This document shows, piece after piece, positions 14,343-20,389 of a stretch of DNA of 20,607 nt. Origin of the DNA: Ruminococcus flavefaciens. Its GTDB lineage: Bacteria; Bacillota; Clostridia; Oscillospirales; Ruminococcaceae. The first letter of the stretch is position 1, and every line of letters starts with the position of its first letter. The notes beneath the pieces are model-generated. The model saw only the letters and a list, made by a program, of their open reading frames with translations. It was not told where the DNA came from and searched no databases. The DNA is taken from positions 1,222 through 21,828 of the forward strand of contig DFJW01000036.1 in NCBI GenBank assembly GCA_002373775.1, given 5' to 3'. Position numbers and translations under genes: made by a program.

Positions 14343-14371
14343 TTTAGGGCGAAATTCCGTTTCGCCCTAAA
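14343..14371 (+). promoter_or_regulatory. perfect hairpin without U-tract, between dnaK unit and dnaJ
   Basis: TTTAGGGCGAAA (14343-14354) and TTTCGCCCTAAA (14360-14371) form a perfect 12-bp stem with a 5-nt loop, just after the 53-residue protein gene. It is followed by GGCATATT rather than a run of T, so it is more likely an mRNA 3'-end stabiliser, processing site or weak attenuator than a full terminator. Confidence 0.6.
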
Positions 14372-14377
14372 GGCATA

Positions 14378-14463
14378 TTAGTAAGCAGAAATTAGAAAGT
14401 AGAAAGCAGCGTTCTTTCCGGGCGGCACATACTACTCTCTGCTTTCTACTCACTACTCACTAA
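14378..14463. repeat. imperfect palindromic intergenic element upstream of dnaJ
   Basis: AGTAGAAAGCAG (14398-14409) and CTGCTTTCTACT (14439-14450) are perfect inverted arms. Similarity continues outward (TTAGTAAGCAG at the left, CTACTCACTAA at the right). The centre is GC-rich (CCGGGCGGC). The right half resembles the segment at 1951-2002. It looks like a small non-coding mobile or dispersed element. Confidence 0.45.
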
Positions 14464-14477
14464 TAAGGAGAATAGAT

Positions 14478-15632
14478 ATGGCTGAAAAAAGAGATTACTA
14501 CGAAGTCCTCGGCATCGAGAAAGGGGCTTCTGAGGAAGAGATAAAAAAAGCATACCGCAAAAAAGCAAGAGAATGTCACCCGGATCTTCATCCTGACGAT
14601 CCTTCATACGTTGAAAAGTTTCAGGAAGTGAACGAGGCACATGAGGTGCTCTCTGATCCGGAAAAGCGTGCACGTTACGATCAGTTCGGACATGCCGGTG
14701 TCGATCCCAATTACGGCGGAGACGGCATGGGAGGCATGGGCGGCATGGGCGGTTTCGATATGGGCGATATCCTGGAGAATATTTTCGGCGGATTCGGCTT
14801 CGGCGGAGGCTCTTCACGCTCAAATTCCGCAAATGCTCCGAGAAGAGGTTCGGATATCCAGGAGACTGTGACTATCGGCTTCATGGAAGCCTGCAAGGGC
14901 ACAACTGTTGAGCTCAAAGTCAACCGCATGTGTACCTGTGAATCATGTAAGGGAAGCGGTGCTGACGCCGGCACAGAAGCTGAGATATGTCCGGACTGTC
15001 AGGGCAGAGGCTCTGTCAAATCCACACAGAGAACGCCTTTCGGTGCTATTTCTTCAAGCAGACCTTGTCCGCACTGTGCAGGAAAGGGCAAGATAATCAA
15101 GAATCCGTGCCCGAAGTGCCGTGGTTTAGGCAGAGTAAGGATGCAGAAGAGCATAACAGTGGAGATACCTGCCGGTATCACAGAAGGTCAGACTATCCGT
15201 GTCAGCGAACGCGGTGACTGCGGCGTAAACGGCGGACCTTCCGGCGATCTGCTCCTCGGCATAAGAGTAAAGCAGCATCCGCTCTTCAAGCGCGAAGGCT
15301 ATGACATAAACTGCGATATCCCGATAACTTACATGGAAGCTGTGCTCGGCGCAGAGATCACTGTCCCAACTATCGACGGCGATGTTAAATACAACATCAG
15401 CGAAGGCACTCAGAACGGTACCGTATTCCGCCTTAAAGGCAAGGGCGTAAAGAAACTCAACCGCACTGAACGCGGAAATCAGTATGTGAGAGTTTACGTT
15501 GAAGTGCCGAAGAACCTTTCCAAAAAACAGAAGGACCTCCTCAAACAGTTCGAAAACTCCCTCAGCGAGAAGAATTACGCCAAGCGTCAGAGCTTCTTCG
15601 AGAAGTTGAAGTCCAAGTTTGAGAATTCATAA
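14478..15632 (+). CDS. dnaJ: chaperone protein DnaJ (Hsp40)
   Basis: DnaJ delivers substrates to DnaK and stimulates its ATPase. The 384-residue type I protein has a J domain (about 1-70) with the essential HPD at 34-36, a Gly/Phe-rich region (about 80-115, with GGMGG repeats and FGGFGFGG), and a zinc-binding domain with four CxxCxGxG motifs (CESCKGSG at 154, CPDCQGRG at 171, CPHCAGKG at 197, CPKCRGLG at 211). The C-terminal substrate-binding and dimerisation domains follow. AAGGAG sits at good spacing before the ATG. It is the last gene of the heat-shock block, followed by a strong terminator; no separate promoter was found, so it is probably read from the CIRCE promoter through the junction elements. 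Confidence 0.98.
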   Translation: MAEKRDYYEVLGIEKGASEEEIKKAYRKKARECHPDLHPDDPSYVEKFQEVNEAHEVLSDPEKRARYDQFGHAGVDPNYGGDGMGGMGGMGGFDMGDILENIFGGFGFGGGSSRSNSANAPRRGSDIQETVTIGFMEACKGTTVELKVNRMCTCESCKGSGADAGTEAEICPDCQGRGSVKSTQRTPFGAISSSRPCPHCAGKGKIIKNPCPKCRGLGRVRMQKSITVEIPAGITEGQTIRVSERGDCGVNGGPSGDLLLGIRVKQHPLFKREGYDINCDIPITYMEAVLGAEITVPTIDGDVKYNISEGTQNGTVFRLKGKGVKKLNRTERGNQYVRVYVEVPKNLSKKQKDLLKQFENSLSEKNYAKRQSFFEKLKSKFENS

Positions 15633-15637
15633 AAACG

Positions 15638-15672
15638 AGCCCATGTGCGGTAAGACGCATATGGGCTTTTTT
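15638..15672 (+). terminator. terminator of the heat-shock operon
   Basis: A 12-bp stem with one G-U pair (AGCCCATGTGCG at 15638-15649 with CGCATATGGGCT at 15656-15667) followed by T residues, six bases after the dnaJ stop. Confidence 0.92.
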
Positions 15673-15767
15673 ACGTCTGCGGTCCCGAGTTCCTCTTTTA
15701 TGAAATCTGCACATAGAGCATGCAGGAGAGAGATGAAAATTCGTTGCAGGGTGTTAAGCGAAAATAC

Positions 15768-15796
15768 TTGACAACGGGGCGATAATGTGGTACAAT
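15768..15796 (+). promoter_or_regulatory. promoter of the ylxM-ffh unit
   Basis: A perfect TTGACA (15768-15773), 17-bp spacer, TACAAT (15791-15796), about 35 bases before the ylxM ribosome binding site. Confidence 0.88.
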
Positions 15797-15838
15797 GTGT
15801 AAAGTGAAATCGTATTACACCCGACAGGAGTACCGGAA

Positions 15839-16174
15839 ATGGCTAAAGATCTGAAATTTGTAATGCTCCTTGACTGTTACGGTGATCTGCTCACAGAGCA
15901 TCAGCGCAGCATAGCGGAGCTGTATTACTGCGAGGATTTGTCCCTTGCGGAGATCGGCACTCCACTTGGTATCACAAGGCAGGCTGTTATGAGCATAATA
16001 AAGCGGACTGAGGGGATACTTCTGAACTATGAAGAGAAACTCGGCTTTGCGGAAAAGCTGGCAGGCATCGAGGAATGCCTCGTGCGGATGGAAGAACTCG
16101 CCGGGAACATAGCCGGCAGCGATATTAAAAACGGGATATCCCGGGAGATCGGGAATATCAGAGAACTATTGTAA
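15839..16174 (+). CDS. ylxM: YlxM family (UPF0122) helix-turn-helix protein
   Basis: A 111-residue member of the YlxM/p13 family, which is genetically linked to ffh in Firmicutes and proposed to modulate the signal recognition particle. The N-terminal half resembles a sigma region 4 helix-turn-helix: LLDCYGDLLTEHQRSIAELYY, EDLSLAEIGTPLGITRQAV, then SIIKRTEGILLNYEEKLGF. The C-terminal part is a charged helix. AGGAG lies ten bases before the ATG. It is the first gene of an operon with ffh 12 bases downstream. The role in SRP regulation is known from other species and inferred here. Confidence 0.93.
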   Translation: MAKDLKFVMLLDCYGDLLTEHQRSIAELYYCEDLSLAEIGTPLGITRQAVMSIIKRTEGILLNYEEKLGFAEKLAGIEECLVRMEELAGNIAGSDIKNGISREIGNIRELL

Positions 16175-16186
16175 GGAGGAGATCGC

Positions 16187-17572
16187 ATGGCATTTGAGGG
16201 ACTTTCAGAGAAACTGAATAATGTCTTCAAGAAGCTGAAATCAAGAGGAAAGCTTACAGAAAGCGATGTAAAGGAAGCCATGCGCGAAGTGCGTCTTGCA
16301 CTTCTTGAAGCTGACGTAAGCTATAAGGTAGTAAAGGATTTTGTAAAGAACGTTACTGAACGTGCTGTAGGTGAGGAAGTGCTTGCCAGCCTTACTCCTG
16401 CACAGCAGGTCATCAAGATAGTAAATGAGGAACTCTGTGAACTCATGGGCAACAGCAACGCCCGCATCAATTTCGCATCCAAGCCGCCTACGGTGATCAT
16501 GATGTGCGGACTTCAGGGTTCAGGTAAGACCACACATGCTGCCAAGCTGGCAAAGCTGCTGAAGAAGGAAGGACACCGTCCTCTGCTGGCAGCCTGTGAT
16601 ATCTACCGTCCTGCCGCTATAAATCAGTTGCAGGTAGTAGGTCAGAAGGCGGATGTAAAGGTCTTCGAAATGGGACAGATAGATCCCGTCAGGATCGCAA
16701 AGGAAGCGCTGAAATACGCTAAGGATTACGGTCATGACGTTCTTATCATAGATACAGCCGGACGTCTCCACATTGACGAGGCTCTCATGGATGAGCTGGT
16801 AAATATCAAGGAAGAGACTCAGCCGGACGAGATCATGCTCGTAGTCGATGCTATGACCGGTCAGGACGCTGTAAATGTTGCGAAGGCGTTCGATGATGCA
16901 GTCGGCATCACCAGCGTTCTCATGTCAAAGCTGGATTCGGATACCAGAGGCGGTGCTGCACTTTCAGTACTTGCTGTTACCGGTAAGCCCATAAAGTTCG
17001 TCGGCATGGGTGAAAAGCTGGACGATTTCGAGCAGTTCCACCCCGAGAGAATGGCTTCCCGTATCCTCGGCATGGGCGATGTCCTCACCCTCATCGAGAA
17101 GGCTGAGAACGTAATGTCCCAGAAAGAGGCTGAAAAGCTCACCAAGAAGTTCAAGGAGAACAAGTTCGATATGGACGATCTCCTCAACCAGATGAAGCAG
17201 ATCAAGAAACTTGGCTCTATGAAGTCCATACTCGGAATGCTGCCCGGTGTGAGCGACAAGCTCAAGGATGTGGATATCGACGACAGCCAGCTCAACAGGA
17301 TAGAGGCTATCATCACTTCAATGACAAAGGCTGAGCGTGCAAAGCCGGCTATAATCAATCCTTCCCGCAAAAAGCGTATCGCTAACGGTTCGGGAACAAG
17401 AGTCGAGGACGTGAACCGTCTGCTGAAGCAGTTCGACCAGATGCAGAAGATGATGAAGCAGTTCACGGGCAAGAACAATAAGATGTCACTCAGAAAGGCA
17501 AGGAAACAGCTCGCCGGCATGAACTTCGATAAGATGACAGGCAAGGGCGGCGGAAATCTGCCTACACTGTAA
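16187..17572 (+). CDS. ffh: signal recognition particle protein Ffh
   Basis: Ffh is the SRP54 GTPase that binds signal peptides on translating ribosomes and docks with FtsY. The 461-residue protein has the N domain (about 1-95), the G domain with G1 GLQGSGKTT (108-116), the insertion-box region YRPAAINQL, G3 DTAGR (189-193) and G4 region SVLMSKLDSDTRGG. The methionine-rich M domain (about 325-435) includes SMKSILGMLPG, RIEAIITSMTKAER and the RNA-binding region RKKRIANGSGTRVEDV. AAGGAGG precedes the ATG. It is co-transcribed with ylxM and followed by rpsP after 119 bp. Confidence 0.98.
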   Translation: MAFEGLSEKLNNVFKKLKSRGKLTESDVKEAMREVRLALLEADVSYKVVKDFVKNVTERAVGEEVLASLTPAQQVIKIVNEELCELMGNSNARINFASKPPTVIMMCGLQGSGKTTHAAKLAKLLKKEGHRPLLAACDIYRPAAINQLQVVGQKADVKVFEMGQIDPVRIAKEALKYAKDYGHDVLIIDTAGRLHIDEALMDELVNIKEETQPDEIMLVVDAMTGQDAVNVAKAFDDAVGITSVLMSKLDSDTRGGAALSVLAVTGKPIKFVGMGEKLDDFEQFHPERMASRILGMGDVLTLIEKAENVMSQKEAEKLTKKFKENKFDMDDLLNQMKQIKKLGSMKSILGMLPGVSDKLKDVDIDDSQLNRIEAIITSMTKAERAKPAIINPSRKKRIANGSGTRVEDVNRLLKQFDQMQKMMKQFTGKNNKMSLRKARKQLAGMNFDKMTGKGGGNLPTL

Positions 17573-17691
17573 TTGGTGCAAGACATACTTACAGCAGCGG
17601 GCATATCTGCAATATGCTGTGATGCAAAGGCTTTCAATGCGACGTCTCCCGCCGCTTGAATATATAATCACTAAACGGAGGTGAAAATAAA

Positions 17692-17934
17692 ATGGCAGTA
17701 AAGATCAGACTCAGAAGAATGGGCGCTAAGAAGGCTCCTTTCTATCGTGTAGTTGTTGCTGATTCAAGATACCCCAGAGACGGAAGATTCGTTGAGGAGA
17801 TCGGCTACTATGATCCTACAAAGGAGCCGTCAGTTGTAAACATCGACGCTGACAAGGCTAAGGACTGGATCGCAAAGGGCGCTCAGCCTACTGATACTGT
17901 AAAGGGACTTCTCAAGAAGGAAGGCATCCTTTGA
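17692..17934 (+). CDS. rpsP: 30S ribosomal protein S16
   Basis: S16 stabilises small-subunit assembly. The 80-residue product matches the family throughout: [41 protein letters not shown], then the C-terminal [19 protein letters not shown] segment. The ribosome binding site GGAGGTGA lies at good spacing. It sits between ffh and khpA in the usual Firmicute order. No distinct promoter is obvious in the 119-bp gap after ffh, so it is probably transcribed with ffh. Confidence 0.97.
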   Translation: MAVKIRLRRMGAKKAPFYRVVVADSRYPRDGRFVEEIGYYDPTKEPSVVNIDADKAKDWIAKGAQPTDTVKGLLKKEGIL

Positions 17935-17942
17935 TGACAGTT

Positions 17943-17982
17943 TTCGGAAGAGGGAGGACATAAGTCCCCGCCTCTGCCCGAA
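17943..17982 (+). promoter_or_regulatory. rpsP-khpA intergenic hairpin
   Basis: TTCGG (17943-17947) pairs with CCGAA (17978-17982), AGAGG with CCTCT (17949-17953, 17971-17975) and GGAC with GTCC (17956-17959, 17964-17967), giving one long interrupted stem directly before the khpA ribosome binding site. There is no U-tract. It may tune the ratio of S16 to KhpA or mark a processing site. Confidence 0.45.
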
Positions 17983-17999
17983 GCAACGGAGGTTAATCA

Positions 18000-18236
18000 A
18001 TGAAAGATCTGTTATATGCTATAGCAGCAGGACTTGTTGAAGATAAGTCTGCTATAAAGATCACAGAGGACGAGCCGGACGCTGAAGGCGTTATCGTGTT
18101 CCACCTCTCAGTAGCTCCCGATGATATGGGACGTGTGATCGGCAAGCAGGGAAGAATAGCAAAGGCTCTCCGCACTATCATGCGTGCCGGCGCTGCAAAG
18201 AAGGACCTCAAGGTCTCTGTTACTATTGAAGAATGA
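18000..18236 (+). CDS. khpA: KH-domain RNA-binding protein KhpA (YlqC)
   Basis: A 78-residue single KH domain protein of the KhpA/YlqC family. The GxxG loop is visible as VIGKQGRIAKALRTIM, flanked by VIVFHLSVAPDDMGR and LKVSVTIEE. In Gram-positive bacteria KhpA pairs with KhpB/EloR, binds many RNAs and affects cell elongation. GGAGG lies upstream of the ATG. It is the last gene of the ylxM-ffh-rpsP unit; the terminator begins at its stop codon, so the rimM-trmD-rplS genes that often follow in Firmicutes are not here. Confidence 0.95.
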   Translation: MKDLLYAIAAGLVEDKSAIKITEDEPDAEGVIVFHLSVAPDDMGRVIGKQGRIAKALRTIMRAGAAKKDLKVSVTIEE

Positions 18237-18267
18237 TAAGGCCGCCGCATACAGGCGGTCTTATTTT
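18236..18267 (+). terminator. terminator of the ylxM-ffh-rpsP-khpA unit
   Basis: An 11-bp stem with one G-U pair (ATAAGGCCGCC at 18236-18246 with GGCGGTCTTAT at 18254-18264) then TTT; its first base is the last base of the khpA stop codon. The T-run is short. Confidence 0.8.
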
Positions 18268-18347
18268 ATGTCAAGATACTGATATACGGCGTATCAGAAT
18301 TGTGCGATATGCACGAAACGGAGTGTGGGAAAACGGCGGTATCATGA

Positions 18348-18376
18348 TTGACAAATCCTGTAAAATATGGTAAAAT
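18348..18376 (+). promoter_or_regulatory. promoter of the secreted-protein/peptide unit
   Basis: A perfect TTGACA (18348-18353), 17-bp spacer, TAAAAT (18371-18376). The 324-bp gap 18237-18560 holds the khpA terminator, this promoter, a palindrome and a long leader. A TTG inside the -35 box opens the long frame but cannot be the start codon. Confidence 0.85.
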
Positions 18377-18377
18377 A

Positions 18378-18403
18378 CCCATATCACAGGTCTGTGATAT
18401 GGG
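18378..18403. promoter_or_regulatory. perfect 26-bp palindrome at the transcription start, candidate operator
   Basis: CCCATATCACAG (18378-18389), GT, CTGTGATATGGG (18392-18403): perfect 12-bp arms beginning one base after the -10 box and covering the expected start site. GATATGGGG is repeated at 18410-18418. Either a repressor operator or, if transcribed, a very stable 5' hairpin. Confidence 0.6.
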
Positions 18404-18498
18404 GTGGATGATATGGGGAGAGCCGGATGTCCGATCGTGCTGCTTGTGTCTTATACGGAGGATAACTGCACCGGTACACCTGCCTCATATATCAGAAC

Positions 18499-18541
18499 AG
18501 CGTATCCCGGAGGATGACTTTGCCCTGAGGAACGCTTTTTT
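18499..18541 (+). terminator. attenuator-like hairpin in the leader of the secreted-protein gene
   Basis: AGCGT-A-TCC (18499-18507) can pair with GGA-ACGCT (18529-18536) with one bulged base, followed by TTTTTT (18536-18541), eight bases before the ribosome binding site. The stem is only 8 bp with a 21-nt loop, so this is a tentative leader terminator. Confidence 0.35.
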
Positions 18542-18560
18542 ATTACAAGGAGGTTATCGG

Positions 18561-20066
18561 ATGAACAAGATCTTAAAAAGGACGATATCAGCAGCCGCCG
18601 CTCTGACGCTGACTGTGGGAGCTGTTCCGTTCGCAGACGGCGGATATGATCTGACTGCGCCGGCTGTTACGGCGAATGCCGAAGTTTTGAAACCACTCGA
18701 ACCCGGGGTAAAGTACAATATCGGCGAAACACTTTATGCCGCAGAGAATGCGTATGTACTTATCGACGACAGCGATGAATATGATGTAACTCAGATAGCT
18801 GCCGGGAAATACAAGGTGGGTACTCCGAAGTTCTCCAGTGAGTATTCTCAGTATGTATTCGAAGATGTTTTTGCAGGTGATGATCTGTGGCTCGGATGGG
18901 GCAAGGGCTTTAAAGGCAAGGAAGATATAGGCGGATTTGTTTGTACCGGAGGCAGCGGCACATTTTATGATCCCTATGTTTTTGACATCGCTTTAAAGAC
19001 TCAGGAGGTGCTGATTGCCAATGCGAGCGTAGCCCTTGACCGCTCTATCACGCTCAGATTCTACGCCGAAAGCATTGACGCAGAGCTGACATCGGCGACT
19101 CTTGAAGGTCCTAACGGCACTATGGAGTATACATATCCTTTCCCGGGTGACGAAAACGGATTTATGGTATTCAGCTATCCGCTGTATGCTACTCAGCTCG
19201 ACGAAGAGGTAACTATCTCGTTCAGCAGTGGTGATGAGCCTGTTGATATATCAGCAGGCGGCAATTCCTATTCCGCTTTCACATATACGGTGAATGATTA
19301 CTGCGATCATGTGCTGGATCCTGATAACGGATTCTATTCAATGGATGTGAACGCTGTAAGAGCACTCAAAAATCTCGGACTTGCGGCTGATAATTATTTT
19401 GAGGGCAAGAATGCAGAGATAGACTTTATCAGCGATGACAAGGATCCGGATTACTTATACGAAGACGAAATAGCTGGTTACGCATCCGAATTTGCTCCGG
19501 AGGACGCAAAGCTTTCCCTCGTTCTCGATTCAATGCTCGCTGCAAGACTTTACATAAAAGGACTTGTGGCCGGAGATGTATCAGATGACGGGGAATACAC
19601 TGCTGTTGCAGGCGACGGCGGCAAGGCATGCTTTGAACTGAAGAATATCCTTCCCGATAAACTGGGCGATGAGAGAACCATAAGCTTTAATGGCAAGGAT
19701 TATACTTTCAGCGCCCTGTCATACAGCTTCCGTGCTTATCTGAGCAATGACAAGAAGACCAAGGATGTCGGTCAGGCAGTTTTCGAGTACTGCAAGTATG
19801 TGAAGAAGTTCGTTTCTTCACTGACAGCCAAGTCTGTCAAGATATACAGCTCCAACGGTGCGGATCCTGAACTGCTGGACGAGTTTATATATTATCCCGG
19901 AATGACATGGAACGAACTGGCAAGAGAGAATAATCGCGTTGATATCGCCAGCAGCGGTCTTGTTATTATCAGTTCAGCCTACCTGTACTGTGAGGATGCT
20001 AATGGTTCACGTGCTGTTAAGGCTGAAGATGAAATAGATGACCTGCTTAAATTCTATACTGAATGA
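18561..20066 (+). CDS. 501-residue secreted protein with internal duplication, function unknown
   Basis: The start at 18561 follows AAGGAGG and begins a classical signal peptide (MNKILKRTISAAAALTLTVG), with likely cleavage after TANA near residue 40. The mature protein is acidic, with few cysteines and no membrane anchor or cell-wall sorting signal, so it is probably released. Two related modules are visible. Module 1 (about 155-281) has SITLRFYAE, EEVTISF, SYSAFTYTVNDYCDHVL and AVRALKNLGLAADNYF. Module 2 (about 317-418) has LSLVLDSMLAARLYI, DERTISF, TFSALSYSFRAYLS and AVFEYCKYVKKFV. The C-terminal part (about 424-500) contains FIYYPGMTWNEL and ends KAEDEIDDLLKFY. The module type recalls secreted repeats common in Ruminococcus and relatives. 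It has its own promoter, palindrome and long leader, with a 32-residue peptide gene 27 bp downstream. Confidence 0.8.
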   Translation: MNKILKRTISAAAALTLTVGAVPFADGGYDLTAPAVTANAEVLKPLEPGVKYNIGETLYAAENAYVLIDDSDEYDVTQIAAGKYKVGTPKFSSEYSQYVFEDVFAGDDLWLGWGKGFKGKEDIGGFVCTGGSGTFYDPYVFDIALKTQEVLIANASVALDRSITLRFYAESIDAELTSATLEGPNGTMEYTYPFPGDENGFMVFSYPLYATQLDEEVTISFSSGDEPVDISAGGNSYSAFTYTVNDYCDHVLDPDNGFYSMDVNAVRALKNLGLAADNYFEGKNAEIDFISDDKDPDYLYEDEIAGYASEFAPEDAKLSLVLDSMLAARLYIKGLVAGDVSDDGEYTAVAGDGGKACFELKNILPDKLGDERTISFNGKDYTFSALSYSFRAYLSNDKKTKDVGQAVFEYCKYVKKFVSSLTAKSVKIYSSNGADPELLDEFIYYPGMTWNELARENNRVDIASSGLVIISSAYLYCEDANGSRAVKAEDEIDDLLKFYTE

Positions 20067-20093
20067 TCGTGTGTATATCGGAGGTAAAACAAG

Positions 20094-20192
20094 ATGGAAA
20101 AATATACAGCTCCTGAAATGGAGATAATCGAATTTGAAGCGGAGGATGTTATCACTACAAGCAACATCCCACCGGAGGTAAAGGCAATATAA
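20094..20192 (+). CDS. 32-residue peptide with VITTS motif, candidate modified-peptide precursor
   Basis: This short frame has a strong ribosome binding site (GGAGGT, 20080-20085) eight bases before its ATG and a strong terminator seven bases after its stop. The peptide begins MEKYTAPEMEIIEFEAEDVI and continues TTSNIPPEVKAI. The N-terminus (K/Y, P-E-M-E-I-I-E-F, acidic, D-V-I-T-T-S) matches a recurring type of short clostridial peptide I have seen from memory, whose conserved leader-like half and variable tail recall RiPP precursors. There is no Cys and no double-Gly cleavage site, and no maturation enzyme, peptidase or ABC exporter in the window. It may be co-transcribed with the secreted protein 27 bp upstream. 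Translation is well supported; modification is speculation. Confidence 0.68.
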   Translation: MEKYTAPEMEIIEFEAEDVITTSNIPPEVKAI

Positions 20193-20198
20193 TACCAT

Positions 20199-20233
20199 GA
20201 ACGGGCAGTCTCTGGGACTGCCCGTTCCTTTTC
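20199..20233 (+). terminator. terminator of the secreted-protein/peptide unit
   Basis: A perfect 12-bp stem (GAACGGGCAGTC at 20199-20210 with GACTGCCCGTTC at 20216-20227) and a 5-nt loop, followed by CTTTTCC. Confidence 0.88.
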
Positions 20234-20272
20234 CGCGGGGCTACAGGTAAAAATGCACAAAAACGCGGAAAA
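20229..20272. repeat. 9-bp inverted repeat upstream of the cellobiose phosphorylase promoter
   Basis: TTTTCCGCG (20229-20237) and CGCGGAAAA (20264-20272) are perfect inverted copies 26 bp apart, about 30 bp upstream of the -35 box. It could be a regulator site or chance; it overlaps the tail of the preceding terminator. Confidence 0.35.
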
Positions 20273-20302
20273 AAATAATACACCTTAATTTCTTGGAATC
20301 TA

Positions 20303-20331
20303 TTGTATTATGATAAAAAATATGGTATAAT
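20303..20331 (+). promoter_or_regulatory. promoter of the cellobiose phosphorylase gene
   Basis: TTGTAT (20303-20308), 17-bp spacer, TATAAT (20326-20331), about 45 bases before the ribosome binding site AAGGAG. Confidence 0.8.
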
Positions 20332-20389
20332 GTAACAAATGCGGTGTACCTACCCGCTTTTAACGTAAAAATAAAAGGAGTACAGGATC

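Noticed and set aside
15734..15772. 12-codon frame with AGGAGAGAG upstream, before ylxM
   Set aside because: It runs into the -35 box of the ylxM promoter and has no promoter of its own; probably chance.
18348..18560. In-frame N-terminal extension of the secreted protein from a TTG
   Set aside because: The TTG is part of the -35 box and the extension would precede a clear signal peptide and GGAGG site at 18549-18561.
19560..19620. Dockerin-like calcium loop in the secreted protein (GDVSDDGEY)
   Set aside because: Only one short match; a dockerin needs two full loop-helix repeats, and the surrounding residues do not fit.
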